A stretch of DNA of 64,000 nt from contig JAMYHX010000191.1 of NCBI GenBank assembly GCA_025529335.1, forward strand, positions 1 through 64,000, in the 5' to 3' direction. The translations under genes and the position numbers were made by a program. Within the stretch, counting starts at the first letter, position 1. Each line of letters begins with the position of its first letter. This DNA is from Rhizopus sp. PT2906 (taxonomy: Eukaryota; Mucoromycota; Mucoromycetes; Mucorales; Rhizopodaceae). Below the pieces are notes generated by a model. The model was not told where the DNA came from. It worked only from the letters and a program-made list of their open reading frames with translations, and ran no database searches. Of this stretch, positions 1-13,309 are shown in pieces.

Positions 1-46
<46 letters not shown>

Positions 47-562
47 AGTCACTTAAAAGCCCACTTGTATAAAGAAAGAGAGAGAGAGATATGTTTATGT
101 AGATCCAAATTAAGAAGTAGGCTTCAATCTATAATACACTCGTAGTCTCAAACTTGCATCATGATGGTGTTATCAGATTGTATGAATGATATTGAGGAGG
201 ATTGACATCATCCAAGGTACAAAATACATTCATAAAGATTTTCTTTATGTCGATCAGTGGAGGTATACATGATTTTCATCTTGCCTATTTCAATATTTAC
301 CAACTACACAAAAGTATTTTATTACTATTGCTTGTAATCAATCATAAACATGCTAGAAACAAATTGAAAGCAACGTCTTTTAATCTAAAATAGATCAAAT
401 ACAATAAGAATAAGTACGTCATGGTTATGTCCTGCAAACTAAAAAGAGCGATTCAATGTAAGCTGGTGTCGATAACAATAGAAAATTTTATTTCCCGATG
501 TTGTCTTTATACAGCTCTTTCTTTCTCTTTTTCTTCTTCTTTTTTTTATATATTTATAATTA
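1..562. other. Intergenic region before the PIP5K gene
   Basis: It begins with an uninterrupted A tract (about 3-41). No gene is visible, only short frames without ATG or family similarity. The last 60 bases are a CT/T-rich tract running into TATATATTTATAATTA just before the start codon at 563, the usual promoter-proximal layout in this window. Confidence 0.6.
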
Positions 563-2278
563 ATGCAAGTAGCCACCATCACTGAGATCTATTCACCAGA
601 GACGAGTCCAACTAAAAGAAAAGACAGTGGTTTTGTCATTGACAAACAATCAGAAATAACCTCGGACAACACTCGACCATCGATACGCATCCTACCTCAA
701 AACAATTCCAAGCTCAAATCACCTCAATCACCCAAAGGACACATCAAACGAAAGACTTATGCAGATGATTCTGAAGATGAGTTTCGTGTAACCATTGGTA
801 CAAAAGTAGCCGAAGGACATCCAAATTATCAATTGATGTATGATATGCTCACTGGCATTCGGATTGCGGTTGGAAGAGTTTCAGCCAAGATGCAGAGAGA
901 CCTAACACAGGATGACTTTAATGCGGCTCATAAACTCGCCTTTGATGCGTAAAAAAAAAATAATAATCAAACACATACTTGTTCCTGATATGAACTTACT
1001 GAATTGTGAATAGGACGGGTAATGAATTAACACCAGGCGTAAAGTATGACTTCAAATTTAAAGACTATGCACCTTGGGTATTCAGGCACCTTCGAGAAAA
1101 GTTTCATATTGATGCAGCAGATTACTTAATGTCTTTGACCAATAAGTACATACTGAGTGAGATCGTATCACCTGGAAAGAGTGGGAGCTTCTTTTATTAT
1201 TCAAGAGATTACCGATTCATTATAAAAACGATCCATCATTCCGAGCATAAATTCATGAGAAAGATACTGAAACAATATTACGAGGTATTTATTACAAACC
1301 AACGCACTTGAAAATAGGGGGCATTGAAACGTGAAGGGAGAATACTTTCTTATTATTTATGATAGCATGTCTGTAATAATCCAAACACTTTACTATGTCG
1401 ATTTTATGGATTACACAGAATCAAATTACCAAGAGGAAGAAAGATTCACTTTGTGATCATGGGAAACGTACTTCCGCCCAATAAAGACATTCATGCAACG
1501 TTTGATCTTAAGGGTTCAACGTTTGGTAGATTGACATCAGAAGAAGAAATCAAACGGAATCCAAGAGCAGTATTAAAAGATCAAAATTGGGTCAAGAGAA
1601 ATGAAAAGATAGAGCTCGGCGAAAGAAAGAGAGTGCTGTTCTTGACTCAATTAGAGAGAGACGTTGATACCCTACGTAGGCTCAACATTATGGACTATAG
1701 TCTTTTAGTGGGCATACATGATATCAAAAAAGGAAACACGGAATGTATTAGAAACCAGAGTTTGCATATTGTTACAGTGAGTATATCAAAATATATCATC
1801 TCTCTAAGTCCTGTCTCAACATACTTCCCCTAGCCCAAGGCTGACGAGAGAGAAAAACGAGTGACTAAACGTACAAGATCAGATGTGATGCGTAGAGCAA
1901 GAAGGAATACAAATACAGTTAGTCTTGAATCTGCTGAGCTGCCTTCTAGTCCATCCGAAGAGTAAGGACATGTAAAATCCTCCTCTTATGGTGCCCTAAC
2001 TTGTTTCCTAAAATAGTCGAAAATGGTGTATATTTTATGCAGACGACGGTGGTTTCCGATCAAGTGATGAACAAGACAAGCCACTGGATAAGCTATACTA
2101 TGTTGGAATCATTGATATCCTAACACCATACAACATTGTCAAAAAGGCTGAACACATCTGGAAAAGTATCACACAAGACAAAACTGGTATCTCTGCTGTT
2201 CCTCCAGTTATTTATGGTAAACGATTCCTAGATTTTATGATACAAGCAGTTGGCTCTTCCTTGAAAAAGAAGATGTAA
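563..2278 (+). CDS. MSS4: Phosphatidylinositol-4-phosphate 5-kinase (PIP5K)
   Basis: Five exons: 563-948, 1014-1284, 1366-1776, 1834-1961, 2017-2278, giving 485 aa. The enzyme phosphorylates PI4P to PI(4,5)P2 at the plasma membrane, controlling actin, endocytosis and cell-wall signalling. The PIPK catalytic domain fills about residues 73-485. It has a glycine-rich GKSGSFFYYS segment followed by IIKT with the ATP-binding lysine, the IMGN strand (250-253), DLKGSTFGR (266-274), IMDYSLLVGIHD (327-338) and DDGGF (408-412). The activation segment follows, with DILTPYN and the KKAEH basic stretch that helps choose PI4P. The N-terminus is short and low in complexity (about 70 residues) compared with several hundred in yeast Mss4. 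The start at 563 is the first ATG after the pyrimidine-rich leader. An additional upstream exon cannot be excluded. Confidence 0.9.
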
Positions 2279-2421
2279 GCATTGTAAATAAACACTTTTT
2301 CTGTATATAAAAAAAAAATAAACAATGAAACAAAACAAAAAAAGCTTGGTCATACAATCCATATAAAAGCATCTGATTTTCATCTCGTTTTTACTTCTTT
2401 TTCTTTATTTTTAATAAAAAG

Positions 2422-4214
2422 ATGGCGTCTGAAAGAGTCGTGTCCTTTCAGGAACTTGTGGATCTTATCCATAATGATGCTCAAGTAGCTCTTGATCACC
2501 CTTTTATATTCAAGAAACCAATAAAGAACGTAGCCGTTATAGGCGCTGGTCCTTATGGGGTATAGTATATATATATACACTTTACAAAACACACACGACT
2601 TGAACTGTAATAGCTTTGTAGTGCTCGTCATTTAAGGGATGCCGGCTTGAATGTCAAGGTCTTTGAACGAAATAGCTCTGTTGGTGGTGTTTGGTAAGAA
2701 CTGCTAATTCAAACACAGATAAACGCCTAAACGGACGCACATCATCATCTTTATAGGAAGTACTCGGACACGGCACCACCCAAGCCAAAAATGCCCACGA
2801 GTCGTATAAGCTTGGACGATGGAAATGCAGATGATGTACCCAAGGATGGAACTAAGCACACACGTATGTACGAAATCACACCCGAACTTCGTCAAAGGAT
2901 CTTTAGAAAGTGTCCACCTTCAGGATGCTATCGTGACCTGTTCTCAAACATCCCTTCTCAGCATCTTGCTTATCCTGACTTTGCTTTCCCAGAAGGCACA
3001 TCAGGATTAGTCACACACCAGGAGATATTGGCTTACCTGGAACGGTATGCGACTACATTCAATTTGATGGAGTTAATAGATTTCGGTACAAGCGTTGATA
3101 TAGCTGTCAAAACCGTTGATGATGAATGGGAACTCGTGTTGTCAAAGTATGATGTCTACCCAAGTGGGTTTGTCAAGGAAACAAAGTGGAGGGAAAGGTT
3201 TGATGCTGTGGTTGCCGCATCAGGGATTCATCAAGAACCCTATGTGCCCGACATCAAGGACCTGACCGCCTTTAACAAGATGTGGCCCGTAAAAGTCGCC
3301 CATTCAAAACAGTTTAGACGACCTGAAGATTTTAAGGATAAGGTAAGTAAAGAGTTTAAAATAGATATGTTTGTGTCTGATAGAATGTATTGTAGAACGT
3401 TTTGCTTATTGGTGTACGAGTTTCTGGTGTCGACATTGCTAGGTCTTTAGAGGGCTTCGCCAAATCAATCACTATGGCATTAAAAGGAAATTTTACAACG
3501 CCTTTTCCAGTTGAAAATATCATTCGTGCAAAGATACCCAAGTGTGTGGACGTCAAGTGTGAAGTAGCCTCGTTTTCGAATCCAGAGGGGATAGTGGACG
3601 GTAGTATCACCTTCCAAGACGGAACGGTGCTAAAGGATGTAGATCAGGTCATCTTTTGCACCGGATACACGCATTCACTCAGCTACTTGGACGGTCTTAT
3701 CATTCGAGAAGATGAGTACCAGTCATCTGCAAAGCCAAAGTTTATTGACGTACCTCCTAGTCATGTTGTCCTCGGACGCAAGTACCCTCTCAATGCTTAT
3801 CATGAAGTGTTTCTCATGTCGGATCCCACGCTTTGCTTTGTGGGCATGCCTCGTATGTTTAGTATCACACCTTACTTTGATACCCAAGCACAAGTCGTTG
3901 CTCGTGTATGGAGCGGAAATGCATGCATTCCGACCACCGAGCTGATGTGTCAGCTAGCCGATAGCTTTAACCCTGGTCTACCCCTGGACGACCTATACGC
4001 GTGTGACCGACGACGACGTGAAATTTATGTTGGCTGGCTAAACTATCAAGCAGAGAAACTAGGTAAGACTGATTTACCTAAAATCAAAAACTTTGAAGAG
4101 AGTTATGAAGAGGAAGGAGCACAGTTGGCAAATGCATGGGGTGATCTATCAGAGGCTAACTTTCAAAATGCAAAGCAAAGAATATTAAATGAACTAGAAA
4201 GCATGTTGATTTAA
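2422..4214 (+). CDS. Flavin-containing monooxygenase-like protein
   Basis: Exons 2422-2559, 2614-2693, 2757-3342, 3396-4214; 540 aa. It resembles class B flavoprotein monooxygenases (FMO family), which use FAD and NADPH to oxygenate soft nucleophiles. The FAD-binding GAGPYG is at residues 41-46 and is followed by GGVW. FCTGYTHSL near residue 356 corresponds to the C-terminal ATGY-type motif of FMOs. The second dinucleotide motif, expected to bind NADPH, reads GVRVSG (274-279), with Arg where a Gly is normal. The FMO signature FxGxxxHxxxY/F is also off consensus (W249, V251, H255, F259). The fold is therefore clear, but normal NADPH use is doubtful. It starts 143 bp after the PIP5K stop codon, and its substrate cannot be inferred. 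Its 3' end converges on the iron alcohol dehydrogenase, leaving 32 bp between the stop codons. Confidence 0.8.
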
Positions 4215-4246
4215 TTACACAATAAATCAGTTCTTTTTATTTTCTC

Positions 4247-5916
4247 TTAATAATTCTTCATGGCGCCTTCAAAGATGGAAGCGAGCTGTTCACGAGCAGG
4301 TTCACGAGTGGGTGCGAGCTTAGTAACACGGTGTTGGGGTAAAGCACCTTCGACTAATTGAGGAATTAAGGAAGAATCATAACCAATGCCGCTCAAACCA
4401 TTGGGCACACCTAAATCTTCAAGAAAACGAGTCAATTTTTCAGCAAGAACCTCACCGGCCATGGATTCCTTGATCTTGGAAGGATCAGCACCAAAGGCAG
4501 CAGCAGCGTCAATATGTCTATCGGGACAAGCACTAGAAGTGAAACGGAATACGGAAGGTGCGGTCAACGCAACTGATACACCGTGAGGCTAAAGGGGAAG
4601 ACATTCAATATAAAGCGTATCATTATGTATGCAATACGTACCACAATGGGATGATCTACGTTGTATCCGGGATGCTTGTAGTTCTTGTTGAGACCACTGA
4701 TGGGGTAACTGAGTCCGTGACAGAGATGGACACCAGCGTTACCAAAACCAATACCTGCAAAGGTGGCAGCCAACAACATCTGGCTTTGAGCTTCAAAGTC
4801 CTCAGGGTCTTTAGTAGCACGAGGCAAGTATTTGACGACCATCTTTAAGGCATGTAAGGACCATACATCACTAATGGGGTTGGAACCTTGATAAGCAGGT
4901 CTTTCAATAGGATCCCTAGGACGAGGAGAACGTTCGTTGTAAGGTAAAGCGGTATAGGATTCTAAAGCATGGCTAAAGAAAAAAAAATGAGCCATGTTTC
5001 CCACACTATTTTTTTTGGCATTTTACTTACCACAGGACATCTAAACCACTGGAACAGTGGACCTGAGAAGGCATGCTACGAGTGTTGAGGGGATCAACAA
5101 TACCAAGAAGTGGCTTAAGAGCACGGTGAGCAATACCGGTCTTGGTATGGAGAGGTTCATAATCAAATATGGCAGTGCCTGTAGTTTCTGAACCGGTACC
5201 AGCCGTAGTAGGGACTGCAATCAAAGGGTTCAACTTCTTTCTGATGGGTAAACCTTTACCAATGGGAGCATTGACGAAATCCAAAAAGTCGGCTTCGGGG
5301 TGTGCGCTATATAAACTAGCAGCCTTGGTCGTGTCGATGACGGAACCACCACCCACAGCAACAAAGGCATCAGGATCATGCTTACGAGCAAAGTCGATGG
5401 CTTGCTTAAAACTAGTGTCAGTGGGCTCTACACGGCAAGTATCATAGACAACATAGTTGACTTTATGTTTTTCCAAAGACTCCACGACTGCCTTTAATGG
5501 GTGTAATTGGGCAATCTAAAATAAATCGACCGTGAGAAAATCATCTAAAAAAGATTTCCAATGTAACTTACTGTGCTATCCGTGTAAACTGCAACCTTTT
5601 TGGCCTTGAGATTATTTAAATCCATACCAATTTCACTATGATAAGATATATATGTATATATTCCTTTGATGAAATAATAGACTCTTTACCTTGTTACACC
5701 AGGGCCAAATCGAATGTTACTGGCTGCCATTTCGAATGCATAATCTGTTGTTTCAGCAGCACTAGCATATTGTCGTCCGTACTTGAGTAAGCTCGAAAAG
5801 GTACCAGCAGTAGCTGGAGTAGAGTGAGCATGAGAGTGACATGGACAACTGTTAGCACCAGATTGAATGACTTTCAATAAGCGCGTAACATTGGAACGAG
5901 ATGCTGCTGCTGCCAT
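4247..5916 (-). CDS. ADHFE1: Mitochondrial hydroxyacid-oxoacid transhydrogenase (iron-containing alcohol dehydrogenase family)
   Basis: Transcript-order exons 5916-5690, 5635-5572, 5515-5031, 4972-4642, 4588-4247; 482 aa, close to ADHFE1-type enzymes. The family oxidises 4-hydroxybutyrate while reducing 2-oxoglutarate to 2-hydroxyglutarate. The N-terminus (MAAAASRSNVTRLL, then Arg/Ala/Ser-rich sequence) looks like a mitochondrial presequence. FGPGV precedes the catalytic domain. VGGGSVID is the nucleotide-binding glycine turn, and TTAGTGSE and GLDVLCHALESYTA carry the family's metal-site region, with a later His in PHGVSVALT. I chose the ATG at 5916 rather than an in-frame upstream codon because the preceding sequence is a poly-pyrimidine leader. 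All introns have GT..AG ends. Confidence 0.88.
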
Positions 5917-6149
5917 ATTAATAAGAAAAAAAAAAACAAAAAGCTGTGAGAAAAAGAGATAATCAATCATCCAAATTTATACTGATGGTCGTTCACCAAC
6001 TCTAGGATGCATGTCGGACTTCACATGTTTGATCCTCAACTAAACCTTGTGTTCTTTAAAGGAGAGAGCATATTTATCAGCACTGTTTGTTTGCTTTTTT
6101 TTTTTTATTTAAATCATATTAAACTTTATAGAATAAAACTGTGTATCGT

Positions 6150-9100
6150 CTATGAATATGCTAGCTTGTTTGTATAAGCAAGCCATGAACCAGGTGGATA
6201 CGTAGGTATTGTTTTACTACGAGTGGTGCGTCGAATGACTTCATTTTTACTTGAACTCGATTGTTCCTATAATAAATTACATTAGTAAACAAAAGATGGA
6301 CTATAAAACAAGGCATCCTTACTGCCAATCTTTTCTTCATTCCTGTCACTATATTTTGATAATATTTTTCTAATTCACGCTTAAGTCGAAATTCACGAAC
6401 ACCCTTTGGATTTAACCACTCTAATAGTGCGTCCAGCTATATTTACAGATGAGTATTAATAAAAGCAAGTATATAATAATACCACGTACCTGTTCAGGTC
6501 TGTCGTACACTTGCCACCAAGGTGGAATAGTCGTTGATTCACTTTGTCCATTAAGCACCTTTAATCTTTGTTCAATGTATTCAGATTCTTTTATAAATCC
6601 TTGCCCTTTCAGCAGCTGACAAACAAACTTTACTCCTCCCCCACGCCCGCATGGCGGATCCGTTTTTCTATCTATAGACTCAACACAATCGCGCTCTTGA
6701 ATAATGATTAAATCTGTGTCACTTGGACACTGCACAAACAATCGTCCTGAGCCATGCACGAGGGTTCCACCGATATCATCGAGGTAATAGTAGCGATTAT
6801 AAAACTTGTCTCGTCCAAGCGGCTTGATGCGGTGTGTACTATACTTACGGAGATCACGTTCGACCTGCTCCTCCTTTTTATGCAAGGCTCTTTCCTCTTC
6901 ATCCAATCGCTTACGGGTCTCATTACGCATCTTTTGCTCTTGATTTCTCACACGCGCTTCCTCACGTTGAAGATGGTGTAGCTTTATACGTTTGGCTTCT
7001 CGTTCTTCACGTTCGGTTTGACGACGCTTCATAGCTGCTTGCCTTGACTCATGTCGAGTAAGGTATTCCTGTTTGCGTTGAGCTTTTAATCTTTTGAAAA
7101 AAGGAGTTAAATAAAAAGTAATATAACTATTATTGTCATTACAGTGCACTATCATCGTCATTGTCGCTTGCTGTTGAATCATTATCTGAATCACTGCTTT
7201 CATCTGGTATATCCTTTGCTTGATTATTTTCTTCAGTCTGTTTGTCATCCAACTCGCGTCTCTCAGCATGTCTTTAAAGTAAAATATTAGTCATCTATAT
7301 AATATACATCTTTTTTTTTTTACATTCGCTTGCGCTCTCGGCTCAACTCTATCTTTTGCTTTCTCAATTCTGTCATCTGCTCCTGACATTCTTCCATATA
7401 TTGCCTACAGCAGAAAACGGTAAACTACAAGGTACCAGTTATATCCGTGTATACATTTACTTGATAACATAGGACTCATTAGCAACGCTGATCAAAAGTT
7501 CAAATATCTTGATCTTGTCTCGAAGACTCAAATTGGCGTAGGCATTTTCATGATCCTCAAGTGTAGATCCTGCAAAGGGCACGAGGAGTGCCAAGATTCG
7601 GTCGATATCATCTAACATCTCGAGTGGCGCAAGCTAATGACGATAAGCGTTTCTTTTTGATTTCACAAGACAAAAGTGTGTTATACCTGATTAATGAAGC
7701 CAATCAATATATTTTCCCATCCTTCACGTTCATCCTCTGTATCGACCGTGCCATGATCCCAGTCTCGGCTAATTTCTTCCACTTCAGGACTACCACATCC
7801 TCTTTCCGGATTCTTCTCACGGTGCTTGGCTGGTGGTCGGAATCGCCAAATGTGATTTTCGTCAATATCATCCTCGCTTGAAAACCGTCTCAGTGTCTCT
7901 TCGTAAGCAATCGAGGTTGCACTTCGAGAGATCTCATAGCCAGATCCATACAGTGACATCGCAGCTGCCATGGCTGTCGATCCGCTACCTTGGCTCTCCT
8001 TCTTTAAGCGATCTCTTTGCTTGATAATGGCATTAAGAAGAGCAATATTGGCCTCTCGCATCAAGGTGGATGGCTGTTTGTGGTGAAGTGCACTTTCAAA
8101 ATCGTCAAGAGAAAATGGTGATAATTTCAAAGGATGTGCAAAGACGCTCAAAAATGACCAAGTCATTAAGAACGACCCATAGCAATCATCCGGAACAGTT
8201 GTTTTGTGTGTTGGTTCTGGATGAGGAGGCATGTTACCTGTGGGGTTTTGTACATCAGTATTAGCTCCCTCGACTCCCGGTGTCATATCGGTGATCTTGC
8301 CGTAGCCACTAGGGTCTCGTCTGTAAGTTGGAATATTCAAGTCCTCCATAGGGTACCGCAGAGTGAGTTCTGCTTTGTGTGAATCAATGGTTAATGATCG
8401 GTTATTTATCGAACCGTTGTTATGGTCTGTTGGTCCGCCTGTTGTAGGTCGCTTCTTTCTAGATTTTGCATAGGCAACGTTTCTGGCCTCGAATAATTTC
8501 TCAGGCAATGTGGTGTCAATATCGAACTTTTCAGCAGTATCAGGCTAATGTAAGGCTCTTTTAAAATATCTGTACAAGAATCATCACTCGCTTTGTTCCT
8601 TACTTTAATATTCCAAGGAGCGCCTATGTACGTGTCCTTGATTGCGTGTTCTTTGATATACTTTTTCAACAAGTTTTTAGAAAAGGCAAACCTATCGCGT
8701 CTTTAAAAGAAAAGAGTTTAAACATCCAATGTCTATGATATTCTTCTCCTCGTGTCGCTTACTTGATTTTTTCTTTTGGCAAAACTTTGATCATGTCTTC
8801 AATTCCGACCGAATCCTCGTCAATCAGCTGAACTTTGTACTGTTCTTCCGCATCTTCATTCTTTATGACTTCCAATACCTGTCCATGATATCTGTGACAA
8901 TATACGTATTTAGTTGCAGATCAAATATGCTCATCGCTTTTCGCTCTTACGCAATATTATCGTCCCAAGTACATTGCACAAATTCACCTGGGACGTATCG
9001 ATTTACAAAGTGTTTATAGGTGTCATCAACGAGGGCGTCCAGACGAAGAGTTTCTACAAATGTATTGAAAAAATGACGGGTTGAATATGTGTATGGCGCG

Positions 9101-9545
9101 TGTATACTAGGGTGAAAGTGACTTACGGAATTGGATATGTAGTAGCACTTGTTTTTGTAGTTCTAGAGATAATTTGTTTCCTGTACGTTCTTTTTCCTCT
9201 CTTTCGCTCTTTAATGCTTCCATGTACGTCAAATTTTGTTTGCCGGTCGCTTCACATTGCCAGATAGGCTTTTTATACAGTGACGTACGTTTCAAGTACT
9301 CCCTATAAAAAAGAGTATGGAGTCAAGGATAATAACATGTGTATATAATGGATATGCGCTTCACACAAGTATGAGGGACGCTGTAAGTATATATATATGT
9401 ATAAAGAAAAAGGATACGAATAGTCTGTAAATATTTCTTGGGTTAAAGGTGAGTACCAAACCAAAGTCTCTTTGGATTCCTTCTTTGTTGGATCATATTT
9501 GGGTGTTTCAATAGGCGGTATTCGTTTGCGTTTAAGTAATGGCAT
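6150..9545 (-). CDS. ITC1: ISWI-complex subunit of the ITC1/ACF1 type (WAC, DDT and WHIM domains)
   Basis: Twelve exons in transcript order: 9545-9418, 9302-9127, 9053-8951, 8891-8763, 8700-8604, 8544-7687, 7633-7461, 7404-7324, 7271-7143, 7090-6490, 6436-6323, 6266-6150; 901 aa. This is the large non-catalytic partner of ISWI ATPases, which spaces nucleosomes. A WAC domain opens the protein (LVWYSPLTQEIFTDY, then IWQCEATGKQNLTY). The segment RFAFSKNLLKKYI..APW is typical of fungal Itc1. A DDT domain lies at about 330-395 (WSFLSVFAHPL) and a WHIM1 region at 485-555. A long charged coiled coil (about 560-710) leads to the later WHIM motif GRDKFYNRYYYLDD. No PHD finger or bromodomain is present, as in fungal Itc1 and unlike animal BAZ1A. 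Several introns lie inside the acidic linker, so single-frame reading gives wrong sequence around 7143-7271. Confidence 0.88.
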
Positions 9546-10926
9546 GATCTAAAATAGGTTGGATAGATGGCGTCAGTTCAGTGAAAGTGAGAAAGAAAGA
9601 TTGAAAAGGGAAAACAACAGAAGAGAGGGTGTAAAAGTGGCTTGTCTGACTTTCTCTTTAGCTTGACTCCAAAAACTTTTCAGCTCCTACTCTTTTTTGC
9701 TGAGGATTGGCAAGGGAATAATTCAAGCAGATATATATTTCAAGAAACTTGGCTTTTTGTGATTAAATCAGGTCTGTTGTCGTATGGGATTTTATTCAAT
9801 TTCGATACACAGTAGCCTCTGTTTGTTGGATTTGATTCTTGATCCAAGTTGTAATACTAAAGCAAACCCCAAAAGAAAAAAAAAAAAAAAAAAAAAGCAA
9901 GCAGATAAACAGAAGCAAGACAAGGCATCTTTGTACTTTTTTGAATATTACCATATAAGGAAATCATTTCTTGTGACTACAGCACAGTTTATTGAAAAAA
10001 CGCATAATTGTTTGAACGAATCTGTTTATTTTGATGTCCTATGTGTTGCTTTTATGGATAGCAATAACGTCCCTCTTTTCTCTGGTACAATAAAGATTTC
10101 GAGAGCATACGTTTTCTAACATGAGGAGGCATCTTTTGTTGCATAGTGAATATACAATAATCGACTCAGATGCTTTTTTCGACTGATAACTGAAGCCTTA
10201 GGCTTTAAAATCATCTATCTTCTTGAATACACTGGTCTTTGCTACTCTTTTGCTAGGCAATCTCATTTAGGGGCAAGAAAAAAAATCTCAACTGAAATGA
10301 CTAATTTAACTTTGGTAATAGAAATACATTTTTTGAATGTTGGTCATCAAGCTAATCATGCGCCCATTGAAAGACAAAGCTTGGCACTTTGGATGAATCC
10401 CTCTTGAGACCTAGCAACATGCGTAATATCTTCTTTACCAAGAGGATGAAGTATGTTACGCGTTTTAACTCATTATTGAGAATATCGTATTTCTTGTCTC
10501 CCATTATTTCTTGCTCTTCTTTCAAACTAAAGTATGTACTTTTTCCTTGATAAAAAGACAAAATAATAACCGACATTTGGAAAAGACATTGTAATCCTTA
10601 TCATCAATTGAACACATTATTCAATCCTTTAAATAAGCGCCTATTAACAACTATTGTAAAGAGTAGTAATGATAGTCATCTAGTCACTCACTGATGATAC
10701 TCTTCAATGACGTGTCTATTTTTTTTTTTTCTTTGCTTATCGTCATACACTTTTATGTGGGTGGCCAGGTTGCACAGTTCCTGCTACACACACAATAAGA
10801 AAAAAAATATAAAACCAAAAATAGAAAGGACTAACTCACACACACACACTTTCTTTACTCTCCTCTTTTTTTCATTATTTTATTTTTTCCTTTCTTTCTT
10901 TATATTATTAATAATTAATTTACATA
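9546..10926. other. 1.4-kb divergent intergenic region between ITC1 and the ArfGAP gene
   Basis: It separates two divergently transcribed genes and must hold both promoters. There is an A tract at about 9870-9895 and a CA repeat near 10838-10850. The ArfGAP leader is strongly T/CT-rich (10850-10915). Short open frames (for example a 111-codon one from 9784 and a 74-codon one on the minus strand, 10576-10352) show no recognisable domain and contain low-complexity stretches. The minus-strand one could be a fragment of a repeat family, but I see no proof. Confidence 0.5.
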
Positions 10927-13309
10927 ATGTCAAACACCTCTATTCAAACACCAGTATCGCCTTCTATATCCATTTACCAACCAAAGGCGTCTGTGAATAT
11001 TTATTTAGAAGATGGTCCATTATTTAGAGCAACGATCAAGGAATATGAGGACCGTACTGTCTCTCTAAGGACAACCTTGAAGCACATCATCGCCGCAGCC
11101 ACGCTATCATTTGAAGCCAAACAGAATTCATTGGAAAAGGAGAAAAAATTTATCGAGGCTGTGCGTCAAGCATCGTTTACGAAACCATTGTTTGATCATT
11201 ACTTAAATCACATCCTAAGCAGGTTACAAGAACAGCAGGAAAGACTTTACCTTTGTATGCAGACGTTAGTGATCGATCCTTTAAAAAAGCTATATGAACT
11301 CGATGTTAAGATGGCAGATACGAAAAAGCGACAGTTTGAAGAGGCTAGTAAAGAATACTACTCTTATCTCTCCAAGTACTTGGGTAATAATAACAACAAT
11401 AGTAATACTAGCAACAAAAATACAAATTTAAGCTTCCATAACGAACGAAAACGATCAAGTAATGAATTGGAACTGAGCATAAAGAAAAAGCAGTTTGATT
11501 TGGCTCGATTCAAGTACTATACATTCCTAACTGATCTCCATGGCGGTAAAAAGGAGCAAGAAGTGCTCTACCATTTACTCCACCATTGCGAAAAACAATA
11601 TGCATTTTACCATGAAGCCTGCAAGACATTGGAAACACATAAGCAAGGTTTAGAAGATGTAGCTACTTATATTGCTGAAGCAAGTCGTGAACAGAAAATC
11701 ATGAACCAAGAAAGAGACGAAAAGAGAAGGCAGTTAGAGACCAGTTATGGAACGAGCATAAGCTCCCCAATCACAGAGGCGCCAGAAATTACTCTTCACA
11801 AATTTGACGGTATACGAGATCTTCAACAGACAGACCAAGAATTTTTGAGTAACGTAGGACACAAGAAAGAGGGTTTCCTATTTACCTCATCTAAGCCCAG
11901 CAGACGAAGACACTCTCGTTCATTCTCTGGTGATCACTGGCACAAGTAAGAAGAGAGAATGTAGAAAAACTAATCTAATCTTGTTTATAGGCATTGGTGT
12001 GTTGTGAGCAAAGGGCAACTTCAGGAATATACCAACTGGAAGCACCAACTCCAGGCTCATAGCCAGCCTATTGTACTAAAATTAGCAGCTGTACGAGAAG
12101 CACGCGAGACAGGCCGTCGATATTGTTTTGAAATCATCACACCTACTATCCGTAGAGTATACCAGGCAACATCAAGTGAGGAGCTTTCGAGCTGGATAGC
12201 CACGATTAATAATGCAATCAGTGGGTCATTGAATGGTACTAGCAGCTGTGCTGTCTTTTCCAATCCTAGCTTGAGTCCCTCAATTGATTGGCCTGGTGAA
12301 AGATCAATCAGTAAAGCATTAGATAGTATTGCCAAGACAAGGCCCAAGAGACCACGTAGACATCATCGACAGATTCAAAAGGCACTTTACGTTGAGAGCC
12401 CTACGCATGATACCAAAGATGCTTCATCAGGTGGATCATGGTTACTGAACCAACTGTATCAGGATCCGTCAAATATGCTCTGTGCTGACTGTTCAGCTAA
12501 AAATCCAAAGTGGTGTTCGCTTAACCTTGGCATTCTTTTGTGTATTGGTAAAGAAGATAAATGAAGCTTATGTATATCCCTTATGCTGACAGTTTTGTTT
12601 AGATTGTTCCGGTGTTCACAGAAGCTTAGGAACGCATATATCCAAGGTTCGTTCGTTTGTTCTTGATTCTGATTCAATAACAGCTGAGGCTGGACAACTC
12701 TTAAAATCCATTGGTAATTCAAGGTTTAACGAAATGTGGGAATCAAGGCTACTACAGGAAAAGGTAACTAAGCCAACTGCATCCGATACAAGGGAAGTCA
12801 AGGCGAAATATATCCGTGAAAAGTATGTGAATAAGCGGTTCTTACGGTCGACGGATGATGACTCATCTCGAGTCTTACTTCAAGCCATTTTGGAAAATGA
12901 CATGGCAAGGGCCCTGTATGCTATTGGTATTGGTTCTGACACGAATCAACCCTTTCCGTTGGGAGACAAGGAAGTGATCCAGTCGTTTATTCCAAAGGAG
13001 ATAGAATTTGATCTAGTCGTAAGGTATCCACTGGTACTTGCCATGATCAAGTGTTGCTCTTCCGAAGATGGTGTAAATAGTATGTCAACACATGATGATA
13101 GTATAGATAGTGAGAGTGACTGTGAACATTACTTCCCTATGGCCGAGCTTTTATTACTGAACGGATGTGATATACAGACCAAAGATAAAGAGACAGGCCG
13201 TGTATTGGCTGATATGATAGCGGACAGCCAAGTTGTGAGTGATGAAGGCATTGAATATTTAAATGTAAAGAATCATTTACGTGGAAATTTACTCATCAAA
13301 AGGGCTTAA
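10927..13309 (+). CDS. BAR-PH-ArfGAP-ankyrin protein (ACAP/centaurin-beta type)
   Basis: Exons 10927-11945, 11991-12547, 12603-13309; 760 aa. A BAR-like helical region (about 20-270) is followed by a PH domain (about 320-420). The ArfGAP zinc finger has C504-x2-C507-x16-C524-x2-C527 and the arginine finger in GVHRS (R532). Ankyrin-like sequence (LLLLNGCDIQTKD) lies near the C-terminus. The family stimulates GTP hydrolysis by Arf GTPases on curved membranes, acting in endosomal recycling. The second intron falls inside the zinc finger, between C524 and C527, and its removal restores CIDC. The first intron is only 45 nt. An Asn/Ser-rich insert interrupts the BAR region near residue 155. Confidence 0.9.

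Noticed and set aside
202..393. 63-codon frame before PIP5K
   Set aside because: Begins with TTG, no known family.
9784..10119. 111-codon frame with a Lys/Gln run
   Set aside because: Created by an A tract, with no similarity and no leader or intron context.
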